Positions 1-11,180 of a DNA stretch of 64,000 nt are shown here, piece by piece. The stretch spans positions 1-64,000 of the forward strand of contig QHSP01000036.1 of NCBI GenBank assembly GCA_003220495.1, given 5' to 3'. The number at the start of each line of letters is the position of its first letter. The first letter of the stretch is position 1. The notes beneath the pieces are model-generated. The model searched no databases. It was not told where the DNA came from and saw only the letters and a program-made list of their open reading frames with translations. The DNA is from Candidatus Rokuibacteriota bacterium (lineage in GTDB: Bacteria; Methylomirabilota; Methylomirabilia; Rokubacteriales; CSP1-6). A program made the position numbers and the translations under genes.

Positions 1-2
1 AG

Positions 3-248
3 GCCTCGGGCCACGCGGCCCTCGGGGAGATGGTGGCGGGGGTCCAGGCCAAGTTCCCCGGCCACCGCTTCCGGAGACGGAGCGGCGTCGACGCGCATCA
101 CGACCAGCTTCGCTTCGCGTGGGACCTGGTGACGCCCGATGGCGCCGTGGTGGTGGCCGGCATCGACGTCGGCGCCCTCGCGGATGATGGCCGGCTGGAG
201 CGCATCACCGGCTTCTTCGGCGAAGCTCCGGCGCTGGCCGCCGTGTGA
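3..248 (+). CDS. SnoaL/NTF2-like fold protein, C-terminal part (5' end outside window)
   Basis: The reading frame is open from the window edge to a TGA at 246-248, giving about 81 residues. The pattern of an F-x-W near the middle, a G-x-D segment, then an 'ADDGRLERITGFF' tail is typical of the last two strands of SnoaL-like/NTF2-like alpha+beta barrel proteins. That fold is used by ketosteroid isomerase-like enzymes, polyketide cyclases and many proteins of unknown role. The substrate cannot be told from a C-terminal half. An internal ATG at position 30 exists, but coding-like sequence runs upstream of it, so the true start is probably outside the window. Confidence 0.6.
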   Translation, partial: ASGHAALGEMVAGVQAKFPGHRFRRRSGVDAHHDQLRFAWDLVTPDGAVVVAGIDVGALADDGRLERITGFFGEAPALAAV

Positions 249-320
249 CCGCTCCATCCATTTGACATCGTTCGAGAACCGTCGCCGCGAAGGACTCGCG
301 GCGACGGTCGAATATCGCCG

Positions 321-474
321 TCAGATCGCGCGGGCCACCGGCGTGGCGTCGAGGATCGCCTGGTGGACGCCGCGCGGAGCGACGCAGTCGCCCACCGCGT
401 AGAGCTCCGAGACCTGGCCCTTGAGCGCCAGGTAGAGGCCGTCGGTCGACGACGACGGCATCGGGGCGCTCCGC
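321..474 (-). pseudogene. Fragment of the 3' end of an OYE-type flavoprotein gene, duplicate of 25954-26508
   Basis: Bases 321-449 match the last codons of the intact flavoprotein gene at 25954-26082 with only about four differences, including the terminal 'VARAI' and stop. Bases 451-474 match 26485-26508. About 401 bases present in the intact gene are missing between the two blocks, so the reading frame is shifted. This is a degraded duplicate with an internal deletion and no start. It cannot make the enzyme. Confidence 0.85.
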
Positions 475-541
475 GAGGTGCTCCGTTCCCTCCCTGTCCC
501 GCTCGAATTGGCGACGTAGGTGGACGCGCTCGGCGAGATGA

Positions 542-685
542 GCCTGGAAGATCCTGCAGGACGACGGCCCGATCGTGCACCCGGTGTGGCGCGCGATCTT
601 CACGTTCCACGACAAGCGCGTGCAGGGCTTCAAGGTGCACCCCACGCTCCACAGCGTCGGGCACCAGCTCGCGCCGACGGCGTGA
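542..685 (+). pseudogene. C-terminal fragment of a family-5 (peptide/nickel type) ABC solute-binding protein
   Basis: The frame from 542 to the TGA at 683-685 encodes a 47-residue peptide with 'ILQDDGPIVHPVWRA', a short F-D-K-R-V-Q-G-F-K segment and a final H-P-T-L stretch. This is the standard end of bacterial extracellular solute-binding protein family 5. A stop lies directly upstream in this frame (539-541), while the preceding residues ('DALGEM') appear in another frame, so there is a frameshift and no intact gene. It is on the opposite strand to the neighbouring flavoprotein fragment. The catabolic block at 26-38 kb carries a complete set of dipeptide-type permeases and ATPases but no binding protein of its own. 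Confidence 0.7.
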
Positions 686-695
686 GAGCGCGGGG

Positions 696-851
696 CTAGC
701 GTGCTCGCCTGCGTCGCCTTCGCGCGGCCGTTCTTCCCGGCGATGCCGCAGTGCCGTGCCCGGGCTTCGTGCCGACGCCGCGACTGCACTCGTTGCAGAA
801 CTTCTGCGCTTCATCCTTGAGCTCTCTCTTGCACGTTAGGCACCTGATCAT
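696..851 (-). CDS. Small zinc-ribbon protein (51 aa)
   Basis: A 51-residue frame reads from ATG at 849-851 to TAG at 696-698. It has CxxC at residues 4-7 and CxxC at 19-22, an 11-residue spacing typical of minimal treble-clef or rubredoxin-type zinc ribbons. The tail is very basic, with six consecutive arginines near the end, which would suit nucleic-acid contact. A strong ribosome site (GGAGG) lies about six bases upstream of the ATG, which is the main argument that it is expressed. The partner and role are unknown. The C-terminal half has a low-complexity look and might be the out-of-frame remains of something longer. Confidence 0.55.
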   Translation of the reverse strand: MIRCLTCKRELKDEAQKFCNECSRGVGTKPGHGTAASPGRTAARRRRRRAR

Positions 852-1226
852 GACGTTCCTCCACTACGAAACTTGAAGGCCTCGCGCGCGAGCCCGCCGC
901 GCGGGCCGGGACGACTAGCCGCCAGTAATTCGCAGCGCCGATTTCCTGTGCCACCTCAGCCCACGCCGCCCCCGGTTGCCTGAATTCTGGCGCAGGACGC
1001 CTCGGACGGAGCTCGAGTGGTTGCGGCGAAGGCGACGATCAACCTACTCCGGCGCTGGACTCATTATATATATCTTATAAGTATTATATAGGTTAGGGTA
1101 GTAGACGGATTGCCGATCTTTTGGTCCCTGGCGGTCTCCCCGCAGGAGGGCGCGCCTGGGGGCTTGAGCGACACCCTCGGCCGGGCGTAACGACCGCGAG
1201 GCCGCGGCCGACGGGGAGGGTTCTCT
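852..1226. other. Gene-free stretch with an AT-rich island
   Basis: No convincing coding frame is seen here. Bases 1061-1100 are almost pure A/T with several TATA-like hexamers, a strong contrast to the GC-rich surroundings. The island probably carries promoter activity for the small plus-strand gene that begins at 1227 and/or the minus-strand gene at 696-851. A comparable island occurs at 21490-21540. Confidence 0.4.
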
Positions 1227-1484
1227 ATGGCTGAAGACTGCAGGGCTATCGTCGGGTCCGTAGCGCGCGAGATCGCGAACGCCGAAGACACCGGTGAAGC
1301 GACAAGCGTCGCCGCCGTGACGACCGGCGAGTGGGCCCCGGAGATGGCGGCGCAGCGACACACGGCGCGATCGCAACTGCTGTGGATGGTCGATCGGGCC
1401 AGGCACGCCGCCCAGAACGAGCGAGGCGATGATGCCCGATGGTGGCGCGAGAGGGCGATATGCGCCCTGTGGAACTTGAACTAG
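1227..1484 (+). CDS. Small hypothetical protein (85 aa)
   Basis: ATG at 1227 is preceded by a GGGGAGGG ribosome site about six bases away, and the codons are normal for the region. The product is hydrophilic and predicted mainly helical, with two 'WRERA'-like tryptophan/arginine patches near its C-terminus and no signal peptide or membrane segment. I do not recognise the family. It converges on the large glucan synthase gene, whose stop lies 73 bases further on. Confidence 0.5.
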   Translation: MAEDCRAIVGSVAREIANAEDTGEATSVAAVTTGEWAPEMAAQRHTARSQLLWMVDRARHAAQNERGDDARWWRERAICALWNLN

Positions 1485-1557
1485 CGCGACAGGCGGAAGC
1501 TCCGCCTTCCGGTAAGCGCGGAGCCGCTGAGCTTCACGAGACGACGGCGGCCGAAGC

Positions 1558-4500
1558 TCAGCCGAGGACGATCCGAACGCGATGTGTCTTCCCATCATCG
1601 ACGAGCCCGATGCTGAGATCGCCGGCCAGCGCGACGCCTTCGACCTCTACTGACGACACCCCCCGCGATACCCCCCGCGGGTTCTCGACGACGAGGTCGT
1701 AGCGCGCGGAGCGATAGCGAAACACCAGCTCGAAGCCGCGCCACGCGTGCGGAATACACGGCTCGATCACGAGCCTCGCGCCGCGGAGTCGGAACCCGAG
1801 GATCGACTCCAGCCCGGCCCGATACATCCACCCCGCCGATCCTGTGTACCACGTCCAGCCCCCACGGCCCACGTGCGGCGCCGCGGTGTAGACGTCTGCC
1901 GCGACGACGTACGGCTCCACCTTATAGCGCTGAACGCCTGCTGGGGTGCTGGCGTGGGTGATCGGATTCAACATCGCGAACAGCGCGGCGGCCTTATCCC
2001 CGTCGCCGAGCGCCGCGAAGGCAATCGCCGACCAGATGGCCGCATGCGTGTATTGCCCGCCATTCTCTCGGACGCCAGGCACATATCCCTTGATGTAGCC
2101 GGGCTCCAGCGACGTGCCGTCGAATGGCGGTGTCAGGAGCAGGACGACGCCATCGGCGCGGCGTACGAGATGTTCGTCGACGGCCGCCATGGCGCGCGCG
2201 CGGCGTGCCGGGTCGCCGGCCGCCGAGATGACGCTCCAGGACTGCGCGATCGAATCGATGCGGCATGCGTCGTTGATGGCGGCGCCGAGCGGCGTTCCGT
2301 CATCGAAGTACGCGCGGCGATACCAGCCTCCGTCCCAGGCCTCGCGTTCGAGCGACTCCTTGAGGGCGCTCACATGCCCACGCCACCGCTCGGCGCGCTT
2401 GCCCTCCTCGCGAGCGTCCGCCAGGTCAGCCCATTCGGAGAGAACGGCGTGGAGGAACCACCCGAGCCAGACGCTCTCACCCTTCCCGCCGGCGCCCACC
2501 TCGTTCATCCCGTCGTTCCAATCTCCCGTACCTATCAGCGGCAATCCATGAATTCCAACCGCCAAGCTGCGATCGAGCGCGCGCGCACAGTGCTCGAAGA
2601 GCGAGCTTCGCTCGTCGGAAGCGCGAGGCTCGAAGTACGACTCGCGCTGGCCGACCTCGAGCTTGGGTCCTTCGAGGAAGGAGACGACTTCGTCGAGGAC
2701 GGCGCCGTCGCCGACGATCTCGACATAACGGGCGACGGCGTACGGCAGCCAGAGCAGGTCATCGGAGATGCGAGTTCGAACGCCGCGGCCGCTGGGCGGA
2801 TGCCACCAGTGCTGGACGTCGCCATCGTCGAATTGTCGCGCCGCGGCGCGCAGTACATGCTGCCGGGCCAGCGCGGGCTCGGCCACCGCGAGCGCCATCA
2901 CGTCTTGAAGCTGATCGCGAAACCCGTACGCACCACCGGCCTGGTAGAACGCCGACCTCGCCCACACGCGACAGGACAGCGTCTGGTACAGCAGCCAGCC
3001 ATTGAGCAGTATGTCCACCGAGCGATCCGGCGTTCTGACCTGCACCGTGCCGAGCAGCGCACCCCAGCGCTCGTCGACCGCCCGCAGGACTGCCGCTACG
3101 TCGTGAGTCCGGTAGCGAACGATCAGCTCCCGCGCCTGCTCCAGACTCTCCGCCTCGCCGAGCAAGAACACGACCTCGGCTCGGCCGCGAGCGGGCAGTG
3201 CGAGCGTCGCCTGAAGGGCGCCGCACGGATCGAGGCCAGCACCGACCCGTCCCGAGAGGCGGTGTCGGGCCGCGAGCGCCGCCGGATGATCCGGCGACCC
3301 GTTGCGTCCGAGAAATTCCGTCCGGTCGGCGGTCCATGCCGTTTGGGTCCCTCCGAGGTCGGCAAACGCGACGCGAGCGCCGAACTCGCGCCTCCACGCG
3401 TTGCGCGCGAGCATCGCGCCGGTCTGCCTGTCGATCTCGGTGACCACGAACGGCGCCGCGGCAGGCCGCGACACGCCAAGGACCCACTCGACGTAGGCGG
3501 TCACGGACAGCCGCCGTGGTCGTCCGGACTCGTTTGTCAGCGTGAGCCGCGAGATCTTGATGGGGTCGTCGAGCGGCACCAGCTGTAGCAGCTCGAGCGA
3601 GATGCCGTGCGAGACGTGCTCGAACCGCGTGTAGCCTTGTCCATGCCGGATGACGTAGGGCGAGATCTCTTCGCGGATCGGGAGCGCCGTCGGCCCCCAC
3701 AGATCCCCGGTCTCCTCATCCCGGACGTAGATGGTCTCACCTGGCGGATCGCTGACCGGATCGTTCGACCAGGCCGTGAGCTGGTTCTCGCGGCTGTTGA
3801 CCGACCACGTGTACCCCGCACCCGACTCGGAAACCTGGAAGCCGAAGCCCGGATTCGCGATCACGTTGATCCACGGCGCCGGCGTCCACCGCCCCTCGTC
3901 GAGGACCGTCACGAACTCGCGCCCATCCTTCGCGAAGCCGCCCAGCCCGTTGTAGAGCTCGAGATTCGGGCGCGCAGGCGTCGCGGGCGCCGGCGGCCGC
4001 GCCGCCGCCCGTCGTGGCAGAGCAAGCGGAGCCGCAGCGTCGGGTCGCTGTGCTCGCGCCACTTGCTCGGCCAGTGTCCCGTGCCGGCTCGACAGCACCG
4101 CGCGCGCGACAGACCGGAGCACCTCACGCTGGGTCGCCGTGAGGCGGTCGGCCCGCACGATATGTACGTTCCCGTGCGGTTCATGGCCATCGTGGGGCCC
4201 TGCCGACTGGCTCGTGCGGACAAGTGTCTCCAACAGCGCCTGCAGATCCTGAGCATAGGACGGCGCATGCTCGTTCAAAATGACGAGATCTACCGCGAGC
4301 CGCTTCATCCGCCAGTACTCGTGCGCACGGAGCAGCTGCCGAACGATACCCACGTCCTCGGAATCGTCGATCCGAACGAGCACGATTGGGAGATCGCCTG
4401 ATATCCGGTGCGCCCACAACGCGGCGGGGCCCTCCGTCTGACGTGCGAGGATCTCCGCGGGAGATCTCAAGCTACGATCCGAGTAGAGAACGCGACTGGC

Positions 4501-7500
4501 GAGGCTTTGGAAGAGATGTGCCTCGTCGGGGCCAATGCCGAGGTGGTGCTGCTGAACCTGCGCCTGCGTCCAGGCCAGGGTCGCGACGCGGTCGAACGTC
4601 GCCGGATCGCGATATTTCTCGGCGAGGCCCAGGGCCTCCGTGCGCGACGGCGCGACGAGCGTCGAGAAGGTGACGCGGACGGTATCACCCGGCGGCAGTC
4701 GTACGCGGCGGCGCAAGCTCACGATCGGATCGAGCACCGCGCCGGTCGTGTTGGAGAGGGGCTGGCCGTCGATCACCGCCGCGGGCGTCCGGATCCCGCG
4801 CCCGCGGCCGAGAAACCGCGCACGGTCGGTCTCCCATTGCAACTCGCCGACCGGGTCGCTTTCCACGACGGCGACATGGGCCAGCCAGACCGGGGCCTCG
4901 CCGCGTGCTCGCGGCCGGCGTCTCGCCAGCAGAGTGTCGAGCTCGGGTACGCATTCGGTCTCCACGCTCAGGTTGGAAAACGCCGGGTGGGCCGCGTCGA
5001 CTGCCGGCGGCGCCAGGACGACCTCGGCGTACGACGTCAGCTCGATCTCCCGGCTCTTCGCCCCGAGGTTCGTGAGCGAGACGCGACGCACCTCGGCATC
5101 GTCTTCCGGTGACACGATCACCTGGAGCGTGGTCACGATGGCGCCGTCGCGCCGCACGATCTCCGCCCGATCCTCGGAGAACGTGACCTCGTAACTGCCC
5201 GGCGCGCCGCCGCGCGGCTGGTAGCCGGCCGACCAGCACTCCCCGCTGTCGACATCGCGAAGGAATACATACGTGCCGCATGCGTCGCGCGTGACGTCTT
5301 CCCGCCACCGCGTGACGGCGAGATCACGCCAGCAGCTGTATCCGGAGCCCGCCGTCGTCAGCATCACCGCATACCGTCCATTGGAGAGCAGCTGGGTGCG
5401 CGGCAACGAGCCGTGCGGCGAGTCGAAGTGCCTCACGACCGGCGGAACGAACTCGCGCACGTCGCCGACGGCCTGCACCTCGTCCGCGCGGGGCCGCGCG
5501 ACCGCCACGTCCCGCGGCGTCCGTTCTTGAAGCAGGAGCTCGGTGGCCAGGACCATGGGCTCGGAACGGAAGCGCGCGCGCATGGCGCCGTCGTGGACGA
5601 CGTTCGCGATCGCGACGACCACCATACCCTGGTGGTGGGCCATATACGCGCGAACCACGGCGACCGTGGCGCCATCCGGAAGCCTGGGCGCGGTGTAGTC
5701 GAGCGCCTCGTAGAAGCCGTAGGCGCCGCTGGCCCCGGCCGCCGCCAGGCGCCGGAAATTCTGTACCGCCGCGGTCGGATCGATCATCGCGGCCAGGCCC
5801 GTCGCATAGGGTGCGATGACGACGTCCTCGCTGAGTCCGCGTCGCAGGCCTATTCCCGGGATACCGAAGCTCGAATACTGGTAGGTCATTTCCAGATCGC
5901 GCGCGTTGTAGCCCGACTCCGACACACCCCACGGCACGCCGCGCTCGGCGCCATACCTGATCTGCCGTCCCACCACGAGCCGGGATGTCTGCTCGAGCAG
6001 GCTCCCCGCCGGCGCGGGCATGACCAGCGTCGGCATCAGGTATTCGAACATCGATCCCGACCAGGACACGAGCACCGAATCGAGCTCCACCGGTGTCAGG
6101 GACCGGCCGAGCCGGAACCAGTGTGAGACGGGAACGTCGCCCTTGGCGATCGCGACGAAGCTCGCGAGCCGGGCTTCGGACGCGAGGAGGTCGTACCGAC
6201 CCGGGTCGAGGCTTCCGTCGGTAACGCGGTACCCGATCGCGAACAGCTTCCGCATCGGATCGAAGAGAAAGTCGAAATCCATGGCGCCGACCATCGCCCG
6301 AGCGTTTCGAGCGAGGATCGTGAGGCGACGAACCAGCGTCTCGGGCATGTCGAGGTCACGCGTATGGCTTTCAACCGTGGCGCAAAGCGCCTCCGCCCAG
6401 ACGAGGACGTCCGCGAGCGCGCGCCCGGGATCCTCGTCGACCAGCGTTCGCGCGGTGTCCAGCACCGCCTGAGCGCGGGCCTTCAACGTCGCGAGCCGTG
6501 AGACCCACTCGCCGGAGCCGCGCGAGGGTTCCCGGACCGCGGCCGTGACGGCGTCGAGAACGTCCGCCAAGTGCCCGTGGCGGGCTGGGCCGGGGGAGGC
6601 ATCGCCGGCCGCCAGGGCGGCCGACAGGTGGACGAGCAGCACGGTGTCCTCGATCCCGACGAGCGCCGACCGATCGAGGCGCGGGCGCTCGATCATCTCC
6701 TCGCAGGCGTGCGCGAGCGCGATGAGATGGCCGGCGAGATTGCCGCTGTCGACCGACGAGATGTACTTCGGCTCGAGCGGGTAGCAGTGCTTCGTGTCAT
6801 ACCAGTTATAGAAGTGGCCGCGGAAGCGCTCGAGGCCGTTCAGCGTTTCGAACGTGGCCTCAAGACGCTCGACAGCGTCGAGCGTTCCGACCCAGCCGAA
6901 ATCGCGCGCAGCCACCGTCGACAGCAGATAGAGCCCGATGTTCGTCGGCGACGTGCGATGCGCAACCACCGGGCCCGGCGTTTCCTGGAAGTTGTCGGGC
7001 GGCAATGCGTGGTCTTCCGGACCCACGAACGTCGTGAAGAAGCGCCACGTCCGCCGCGCGATCAGGCGAAGGGCTCGCGCATCCGCCGCCGAGAGCGGCC
7101 GGGTGGGCTCCGTGCTCCGCGGCACGCTGATCCACCGCGCCACCGCCGGCGACACGGCCCACAGCAGCAGAAAGAGCAGCGCGGCGGGCCAAGCCTCGGG
7201 TCGTCCCCACGTGACGGCGACCGCCGCGACGGCGGCGAGCGCAACCCCGCCGCCCATTCGATTGCAGAAGCCACGGAGATCCAGACGGAGGCCGGCTTCC
7301 GCCTGCGCCGCGGTCACCCATTCCAGCAGCCCGCGATGCGTGACGTACACGCGGACGAGCGTCCGCACGATCGCATCACTCATCAGCCAGGTCTGATGTG
7401 TCAGCATCGTGATCGTGAGCCCGAACTGTGAGCCGGCCAGCAAGAGGTCCCGGCCTACCGCGCGGATGTAGCTGCGCTTCGAGATGCCGCGTCCGCGGGG

Positions 7501-10008
7501 GAGCAAGCCGCCCAGCACCGGCAAGAGCGTGGGCACAGCGACGGTCGCCAGGATGAAGGCGCTCCATATCGTGGGCGAGGTGCCCGGCATCAGCCACGCG
7601 ACCACGAGTGTCAGATACGTCGCCGGCGCCGACACGGTGCGACGGAGGTTGTCCAGCATCTTCCAGCGTCCGACCACCGGGACCCGGCTCCCGAGAATCC
7701 ACGGAAGCAGTTGCCAATCGCCACGTGCCCATCGATGCTGGCGGGCGGCTGCGACCCCGTAGTGGGATGGGGCGCTCTCGAACAGCTCGACGTCGGTGAC
7801 GAGGCCGGCGCGCGCGAACACTCCCTCGAAGAGATCGTGGCTCAGCAGCGCGTTGTCCGGCACCCGCCCCGCCAGCGCCGCCTCGAACGCGTCCACGTCG
7901 TAGATGCCTTTGCCGGTATACGACCCTTCTCCCCAAAGGTCCTGGTAGACGTCGGACACCGCCGCCGCATACGGGTCGATCCCGGCCGGGCCGGACGAGA
8001 GGCGCTGGAACAACGAGCCCTCGCGTCCGGGTAGCGGCGGTGTCACTCGGGGTTGAAGCACGGCATATCCTTCAACGACGCGCTGCCTTTCGATATCGAA
8101 CCGCGGTCGGTTGAGGGGATGCGCCATCGTACCGACCAGCCGATCGACCGCCCCTCTGGGTAGCCGCGTGTCGGCGTCGAGAGTGATGACGTAGCGGATG
8201 CCGGAAGGCGTGACGGCACCCGTAGCCACGAAGCTCGTGTCCGTCGCCCCGCGCAGGAGGCGATTCAGCTCGTGGAGCTTGCCCCGCTTGCGCTCCCACC
8301 CCATCCACGCCCGCTCGCTGTCGTTCCAGAGCCGGCGGCGATGGAAGAGGAGGAATCGCTCGCCGCCATCCGGTGCGGCACCGTGACGTCGGTTCAGGCG
8401 GGCGATCCCCTCGCGCGCGGCCCCCAGAGTTCCGTCATCACCCGGCATGCTCTCCGCGGGCGCATCCAACCAGTCGGAGAGGATGGCAAAGCGAAGATCG
8501 CCGCTCGGATTCGCCAGGAAATGCACTTCGAGCCGCTCGATTTGCTCGGTGACTTCTGCGCTATCCGTCAAGAGCATCGGCACGACGACCATGGTTCGCA
8601 AATGCGATGGCACCCCGTCGCGCAGCTCGAGGCGAGGCAGCACTGCCGGCGTGACCAGCGCGGTGACGCTTCGGTTCAGCAAAGCGATCGCCAGGTCCGA
8701 GGCCGGGACGATGGCCAGAAGTGCGAGAACGAGCAGGCCCGCTGGTCCGACGCCGGATAGCCATGCCGTGAGGAGGGGCAGGGCAAACATGAACCCACTG
8801 AGGACGGCGATCGTTCCAAGATATCCGGGCGTCGCCGCCCCGACATAGAGCCGAAGCAGCCGGCGCAAGGGCGGTGCTCGGTAGCCAAGCGTCCGTTCGA
8901 AGGCCAGGCGCCCGTTGCCGATGAGATAAAAGCCGGGATCGGTCTGCCGATCATCGTGGGCCCCGGCCTGCGCGCGAGCCACGGCCCGGCGCGCGACGTC
9001 CAGCTCCGGCCGGCGCGAGCCCCGGCCGAGCTCCTCCACGGCGTGTCGGTAGGCATCGCGGGTCGCGAAGTCCATCGCGGCGTAGTTCGGGCCCACATGC
9101 AGCACCTGGTCGACGAGGCTGACGCTCTCGAAGAACTCCGTCCAGTCGAGCGCAGACATCAAGCTCATGCTCATGATCACGTTGCGGACGGTCACGTTCA
9201 TCGCGGCCTGCCGCTGATGCTCGACGCGAACGATGTCGTCAGAGGTCGTCCCCTGCGCCTGCAGCCGTTGATCGAGCCAGCGCAGGGCCGGAGTGACTGC
9301 GCGATCCTGCTCCCGTAGCCGCTGAACGAGCTGCACCGCGAAGGCAGTGACGAGCGGACCACTCTCGAATCGCGCGAGGCCCCTCGCCGTCGGCGCGACA
9401 GCACCGTCGGCGCCGACACCGAGCAGCTCGTCAGCCAGGAGGTCGGCCTCCTGGCGCGCCGCGCGCCCGCGAACGATGCTCTCCGCCAGGCGCCGAAGAT
9501 TCTCGACGAGGACGACGCGCAGCGTGATCGCCACCGCCCAAAGCTCGCCGATCGTCAGCGGCTGCACACGTTGATAGGCACGCACGAACCGCCGGAGCGA
9601 TTCGGGATCGAGCCGGCTATCGGTATGCGCCACGAACGCCCAGGCGATGCCGTAGACGCGCGGATAGCCGGCGAGCGGCCCCGCGACCAGCTTGGGCAGC
9701 TCGCGATAGAACCCGGACGGCAGGTCGTCGCGGATCTCGCGCAGCTGTTCGTCCACGACGTGGAAGTTGTCGACGAGCCATTCCGCCGCCGGCGTGATCG
9801 CGCGCTCCTCACGGATGGCGTTGGCGATCACACGATACGACTCGCGAAGCACACGGCCGTTGTGCTCGACGCGCTGCAGCAAACGCCGCCCCCGGCGCGA
9901 CTGCCTCATGACGACCTGGGCAGCCGCCAGGCTCTCGGCGTGCTGCTCGAGACGCTCGATGCCGAAGAGGTCGGCACGGATCGGGTCTTCGGGAGATTGC
10001 CGGGCCAT
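1558..10008 (-). CDS. ndvB: Cyclic beta-1,2-glucan synthase (NdvB/ChvB-like, 2816 aa)
   Basis: This inner-membrane enzyme polymerises glucose from UDP-glucose into beta-1,2-glucan and cyclises and trims it; the product goes to the periplasm. The N-terminal half is a GT84-type glycosyltransferase with hydrophobic segments around residues 410-470, a 'TLDADT' metal/nucleotide motif near residue 610 and further membrane helices around residues 830-1000. A glycoamylase-like module follows ('WGVSESGYN' near residue 1360). Two GH94 sandwich/phosphorylase regions complete it, with 'GDWNDGMN' near residue 2490 carrying the usual catalytic aspartate. The length matches rhizobial NdvB (about 2,830). The frame stays open upstream into the desaturase gene, but the first ATG outside that gene is at 10008, so I use it although its ribosome site is weak. 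It lies 23 bases downstream of the desaturase and is probably co-transcribed. Confidence 0.93.
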   Translation of the reverse strand: MARQSPEDPIRADLFGIERLEQHAESLAAAQVVMRQSRRGRRLLQRVEHNGRVLRESYRVIANAIREERAITPAAEWLVDNFHVVDEQLREIRDDLPSGFYRELPKLVAGPLAGYPRVYGIAWAFVAHTDSRLDPESLRRFVRAYQRVQPLTIGELWAVAITLRVVLVENLRRLAESIVRGRAARQEADLLADELLGVGADGAVAPTARGLARFESGPLVTAFAVQLVQRLREQDRAVTPALRWLDQRLQAQGTTSDDIVRVEHQRQAAMNVTVRNVIMSMSLMSALDWTEFFESVSLVDQVLHVGPNYAAMDFATRDAYRHAVEELGRGSRRPELDVARRAVARAQAGAHDDRQTDPGFYLIGNGRLAFERTLGYRAPPLRRLLRLYVGAATPGYLGTIAVLSGFMFALPLLTAWLSGVGPAGLLVLALLAIVPASDLAIALLNRSVTALVTPAVLPRLELRDGVPSHLRTMVVVPMLLTDSAEVTEQIERLEVHFLANPSGDLRFAILSDWLDAPAESMPGDDGTLGAAREGIARLNRRHGAAPDGGERFLLFHRRRLWNDSERAWMGWERKRGKLHELNRLLRGATDTSFVATGAVTPSGIRYVITLDADTRLPRGAVDRLVGTMAHPLNRPRFDIERQRVVEGYAVLQPRVTPPLPGREGSLFQRLSSGPAGIDPYAAAVSDVYQDLWGEGSYTGKGIYDVDAFEAALAGRVPDNALLSHDLFEGVFARAGLVTDVELFESAPSHYGVAAARQHRWARGDWQLLPWILGSRVPVVGRWKMLDNLRRTVSAPATYLTLVVAWLMPGTSPTIWSAFILATVAVPTLLPVLGGLLPRGRGISKRSYIRAVGRDLLLAGSQFGLTITMLTHQTWLMSDAIVRTLVRVYVTHRGLLEWVTAAQAEAGLRLDLRGFCNRMGGGVALAAVAAVAVTWGRPEAWPAALLFLLLWAVSPAVARWISVPRSTEPTRPLSAADARALRLIARRTWRFFTTFVGPEDHALPPDNFQETPGPVVAHRTSPTNIGLYLLSTVAARDFGWVGTLDAVERLEATFETLNGLERFRGHFYNWYDTKHCYPLEPKYISSVDSGNLAGHLIALAHACEEMIERPRLDRSALVGIEDTVLLVHLSAALAAGDASPGPARHGHLADVLDAVTAAVREPSRGSGEWVSRLATLKARAQAVLDTARTLVDEDPGRALADVLVWAEALCATVESHTRDLDMPETLVRRLTILARNARAMVGAMDFDFLFDPMRKLFAIGYRVTDGSLDPGRYDLLASEARLASFVAIAKGDVPVSHWFRLGRSLTPVELDSVLVSWSGSMFEYLMPTLVMPAPAGSLLEQTSRLVVGRQIRYGAERGVPWGVSESGYNARDLEMTYQYSSFGIPGIGLRRGLSEDVVIAPYATGLAAMIDPTAAVQNFRRLAAAGASGAYGFYEALDYTAPRLPDGATVAVVRAYMAHHQGMVVVAIANVVHDGAMRARFRSEPMVLATELLLQERTPRDVAVARPRADEVQAVGDVREFVPPVVRHFDSPHGSLPRTQLLSNGRYAVMLTTAGSGYSCWRDLAVTRWREDVTRDACGTYVFLRDVDSGECWSAGYQPRGGAPGSYEVTFSEDRAEIVRRDGAIVTTLQVIVSPEDDAEVRRVSLTNLGAKSREIELTSYAEVVLAPPAVDAAHPAFSNLSVETECVPELDTLLARRRPRARGEAPVWLAHVAVVESDPVGELQWETDRARFLGRGRGIRTPAAVIDGQPLSNTTGAVLDPIVSLRRRVRLPPGDTVRVTFSTLVAPSRTEALGLAEKYRDPATFDRVATLAWTQAQVQQHHLGIGPDEAHLFQSLASRVLYSDRSLRSPAEILARQTEGPAALWAHRISGDLPIVLVRIDDSEDVGIVRQLLRAHEYWRMKRLAVDLVILNEHAPSYAQDLQALLETLVRTSQSAGPHDGHEPHGNVHIVRADRLTATQREVLRSVARAVLSSRHGTLAEQVARAQRPDAAAPLALPRRAAARPPAPATPARPNLELYNGLGGFAKDGREFVTVLDEGRWTPAPWINVIANPGFGFQVSESGAGYTWSVNSRENQLTAWSNDPVSDPPGETIYVRDEETGDLWGPTALPIREEISPYVIRHGQGYTRFEHVSHGISLELLQLVPLDDPIKISRLTLTNESGRPRRLSVTAYVEWVLGVSRPAAAPFVVTEIDRQTGAMLARNAWRREFGARVAFADLGGTQTAWTADRTEFLGRNGSPDHPAALAARHRLSGRVGAGLDPCGALQATLALPARGRAEVVFLLGEAESLEQARELIVRYRTHDVAAVLRAVDERWGALLGTVQVRTPDRSVDILLNGWLLYQTLSCRVWARSAFYQAGGAYGFRDQLQDVMALAVAEPALARQHVLRAAARQFDDGDVQHWWHPPSGRGVRTRISDDLLWLPYAVARYVEIVGDGAVLDEVVSFLEGPKLEVGQRESYFEPRASDERSSLFEHCARALDRSLAVGIHGLPLIGTGDWNDGMNEVGAGGKGESVWLGWFLHAVLSEWADLADAREEGKRAERWRGHVSALKESLEREAWDGGWYRRAYFDDGTPLGAAINDACRIDSIAQSWSVISAAGDPARRARAMAAVDEHLVRRADGVVLLLTPPFDGTSLEPGYIKGYVPGVRENGGQYTHAAIWSAIAFAALGDGDKAAALFAMLNPITHASTPAGVQRYKVEPYVVAADVYTAAPHVGRGGWTWYTGSAGWMYRAGLESILGFRLRGARLVIEPCIPHAWRGFELVFRYRSARYDLVVENPRGVSRGVSSVEVEGVALAGDLSIGLVDDGKTHRVRIVLG

Positions 10009-10031
10009 GCGCTTGGGGTCTTTGTGCAGGG

Positions 10032-11180
10032 TTAGAAGGAGGATGCGGATTCCGGCTGGCGCCGCTGGCCATTCGTGTTCGGCATCCCCATGCGCCGCAA
10101 CCAACGAAAATGGGCAGTCACGCCTTCCCGGAACGACCGATGCTCGGAGTATGCGACGCCGAAGTCTCGACACGTCTGTTCTACCACCTTCGAGATCGCC
10201 GGGTAGTTGACGTGGCTGATCCTCGGGAACAGGTGGTGTTCGATCTGGAAGTTCAGACCGCCGAGGAGCCATGCCACGACCCGGCTATGGCGAGCGAAGT
10301 CCACGGTTGTCTCGGCCTGATGGATGGCCCAGGCCCGCTCGATACGCCCCGCACCCGCGGAGGGCAGCGGGAACGCCGCCTCTTCTACGCAGTGGGCCAC
10401 CTGGAACACCACGCTCAGCGAGGTCCCAAGCACCAGCGCGGCGACTCCGTAATGGACGAGGACAGCGCTCACTGGGTGGAACAGCAACGGGACCCCGAAT
10501 GCCCACGCGAAAAAGATCGATTTACCGGCCACCAGGGTGATCAGATCCGTCACCGCGGGGCGGCGGATTCGGTGGCTGCCGATTCGGCCCGCGATCAGCC
10601 TTCGGAAATCGTCGACGAGCTGCCACCTGATCGCCAGCAAGCCGTAGAGCGGCCAGAGGTAGAGGTGTTGCCAGCGGTGAAACGCGAGCCGGGGCTGATG
10701 GGGCGTGACCCGGCCGAAGATGCCGAGGTTGAGGTCGCTGTCGTGGCCCGTGACATTGACGAACGTGTGATGAATGACGACGTGCTTCCAGCGCCAGAGA
10801 TACGAGCTGCCCCCGATCAGGTCGAGCGTCATCGCCATCAGCTTGTTGATCGAGGGGTGGTTGGAGTACGCGTGATGTCCACCGTCGTGTTGAATGTTGA
10901 ATCCGATCCCGGCCGCGGCGAACCCGAGCAGGACGGCGAGCGGCACGCTCTGCCACCAAACATGGGCCGCGAACACGAGCAGCAGGTAGGAGACAGCCAG
11001 ACCGGCGATGAGGATCGCGGTCTTCAGGTACATCTGCCAGCAGTCGCGTTGCCGCCGGCCGGTGGCCCGGAAATACTCGTCGACTCGCCGCCGGACCTCG
11101 AGCTGGAAGGCGCTGTTCGTCCCGAATTTGAGCGCCCCTGCCGAGCTCACCGCGCCGCGGCCTCGTCCTGCCGGTGTCAT
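10032..11180 (-). CDS. Membrane fatty-acid (acyl-lipid) desaturase
   Basis: This 382-residue integral membrane di-iron desaturase has all three histidine boxes: H98-D-G-G-H102-H103, H133 with H137-H138, and Q-I-E-H315-H316. The glutamine-type third box points to the front-end or acyl-lipid delta-6-like branch rather than stearoyl-CoA type. Hydrophobic pairs near residues 52-97 and 215-260 would span the membrane. Its ATG overlaps the stop of the upstream penicillin-binding protein gene in an ATGA arrangement, so translation is probably coupled. Lying between peptidoglycan and periplasmic glucan synthesis genes, it likely adjusts membrane fluidity together with envelope remodelling. Double-bond position and lipid substrate cannot be read from sequence. 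Confidence 0.9.
   Translation of the reverse strand: MTPAGRGRGAVSSAGALKFGTNSAFQLEVRRRVDEYFRATGRRQRDCWQMYLKTAILIAGLAVSYLLLVFAAHVWWQSVPLAVLLGFAAAGIGFNIQHDGGHHAYSNHPSINKLMAMTLDLIGGSSYLWRWKHVVIHHTFVNVTGHDSDLNLGIFGRVTPHQPRLAFHRWQHLYLWPLYGLLAIRWQLVDDFRRLIAGRIGSHRIRRPAVTDLITLVAGKSIFFAWAFGVPLLFHPVSAVLVHYGVAALVLGTSLSVVFQVAHCVEEAAFPLPSAGAGRIERAWAIHQAETTVDFARHSRVVAWLLGGLNFQIEHHLFPRISHVNYPAISKVVEQTCRDFGVAYSEHRSFREGVTAHFRWLRRMGMPNTNGQRRQPESASSF

Noticed and set aside
98-839. Long overlapping frames on both strands (about 160-240 codons)
   Set aside because: They are arginine-rich shadows of GC-rich DNA and run through the recognisable flavoprotein and binding-protein fragments, so they are not genes.
1747-3588. 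Frame of more than 600 codons on the plus strand inside the glucan synthase gene
   Set aside because: It is antisense to a clearly conserved coding region, has arginine-rich low-complexity translation and no ribosome site.
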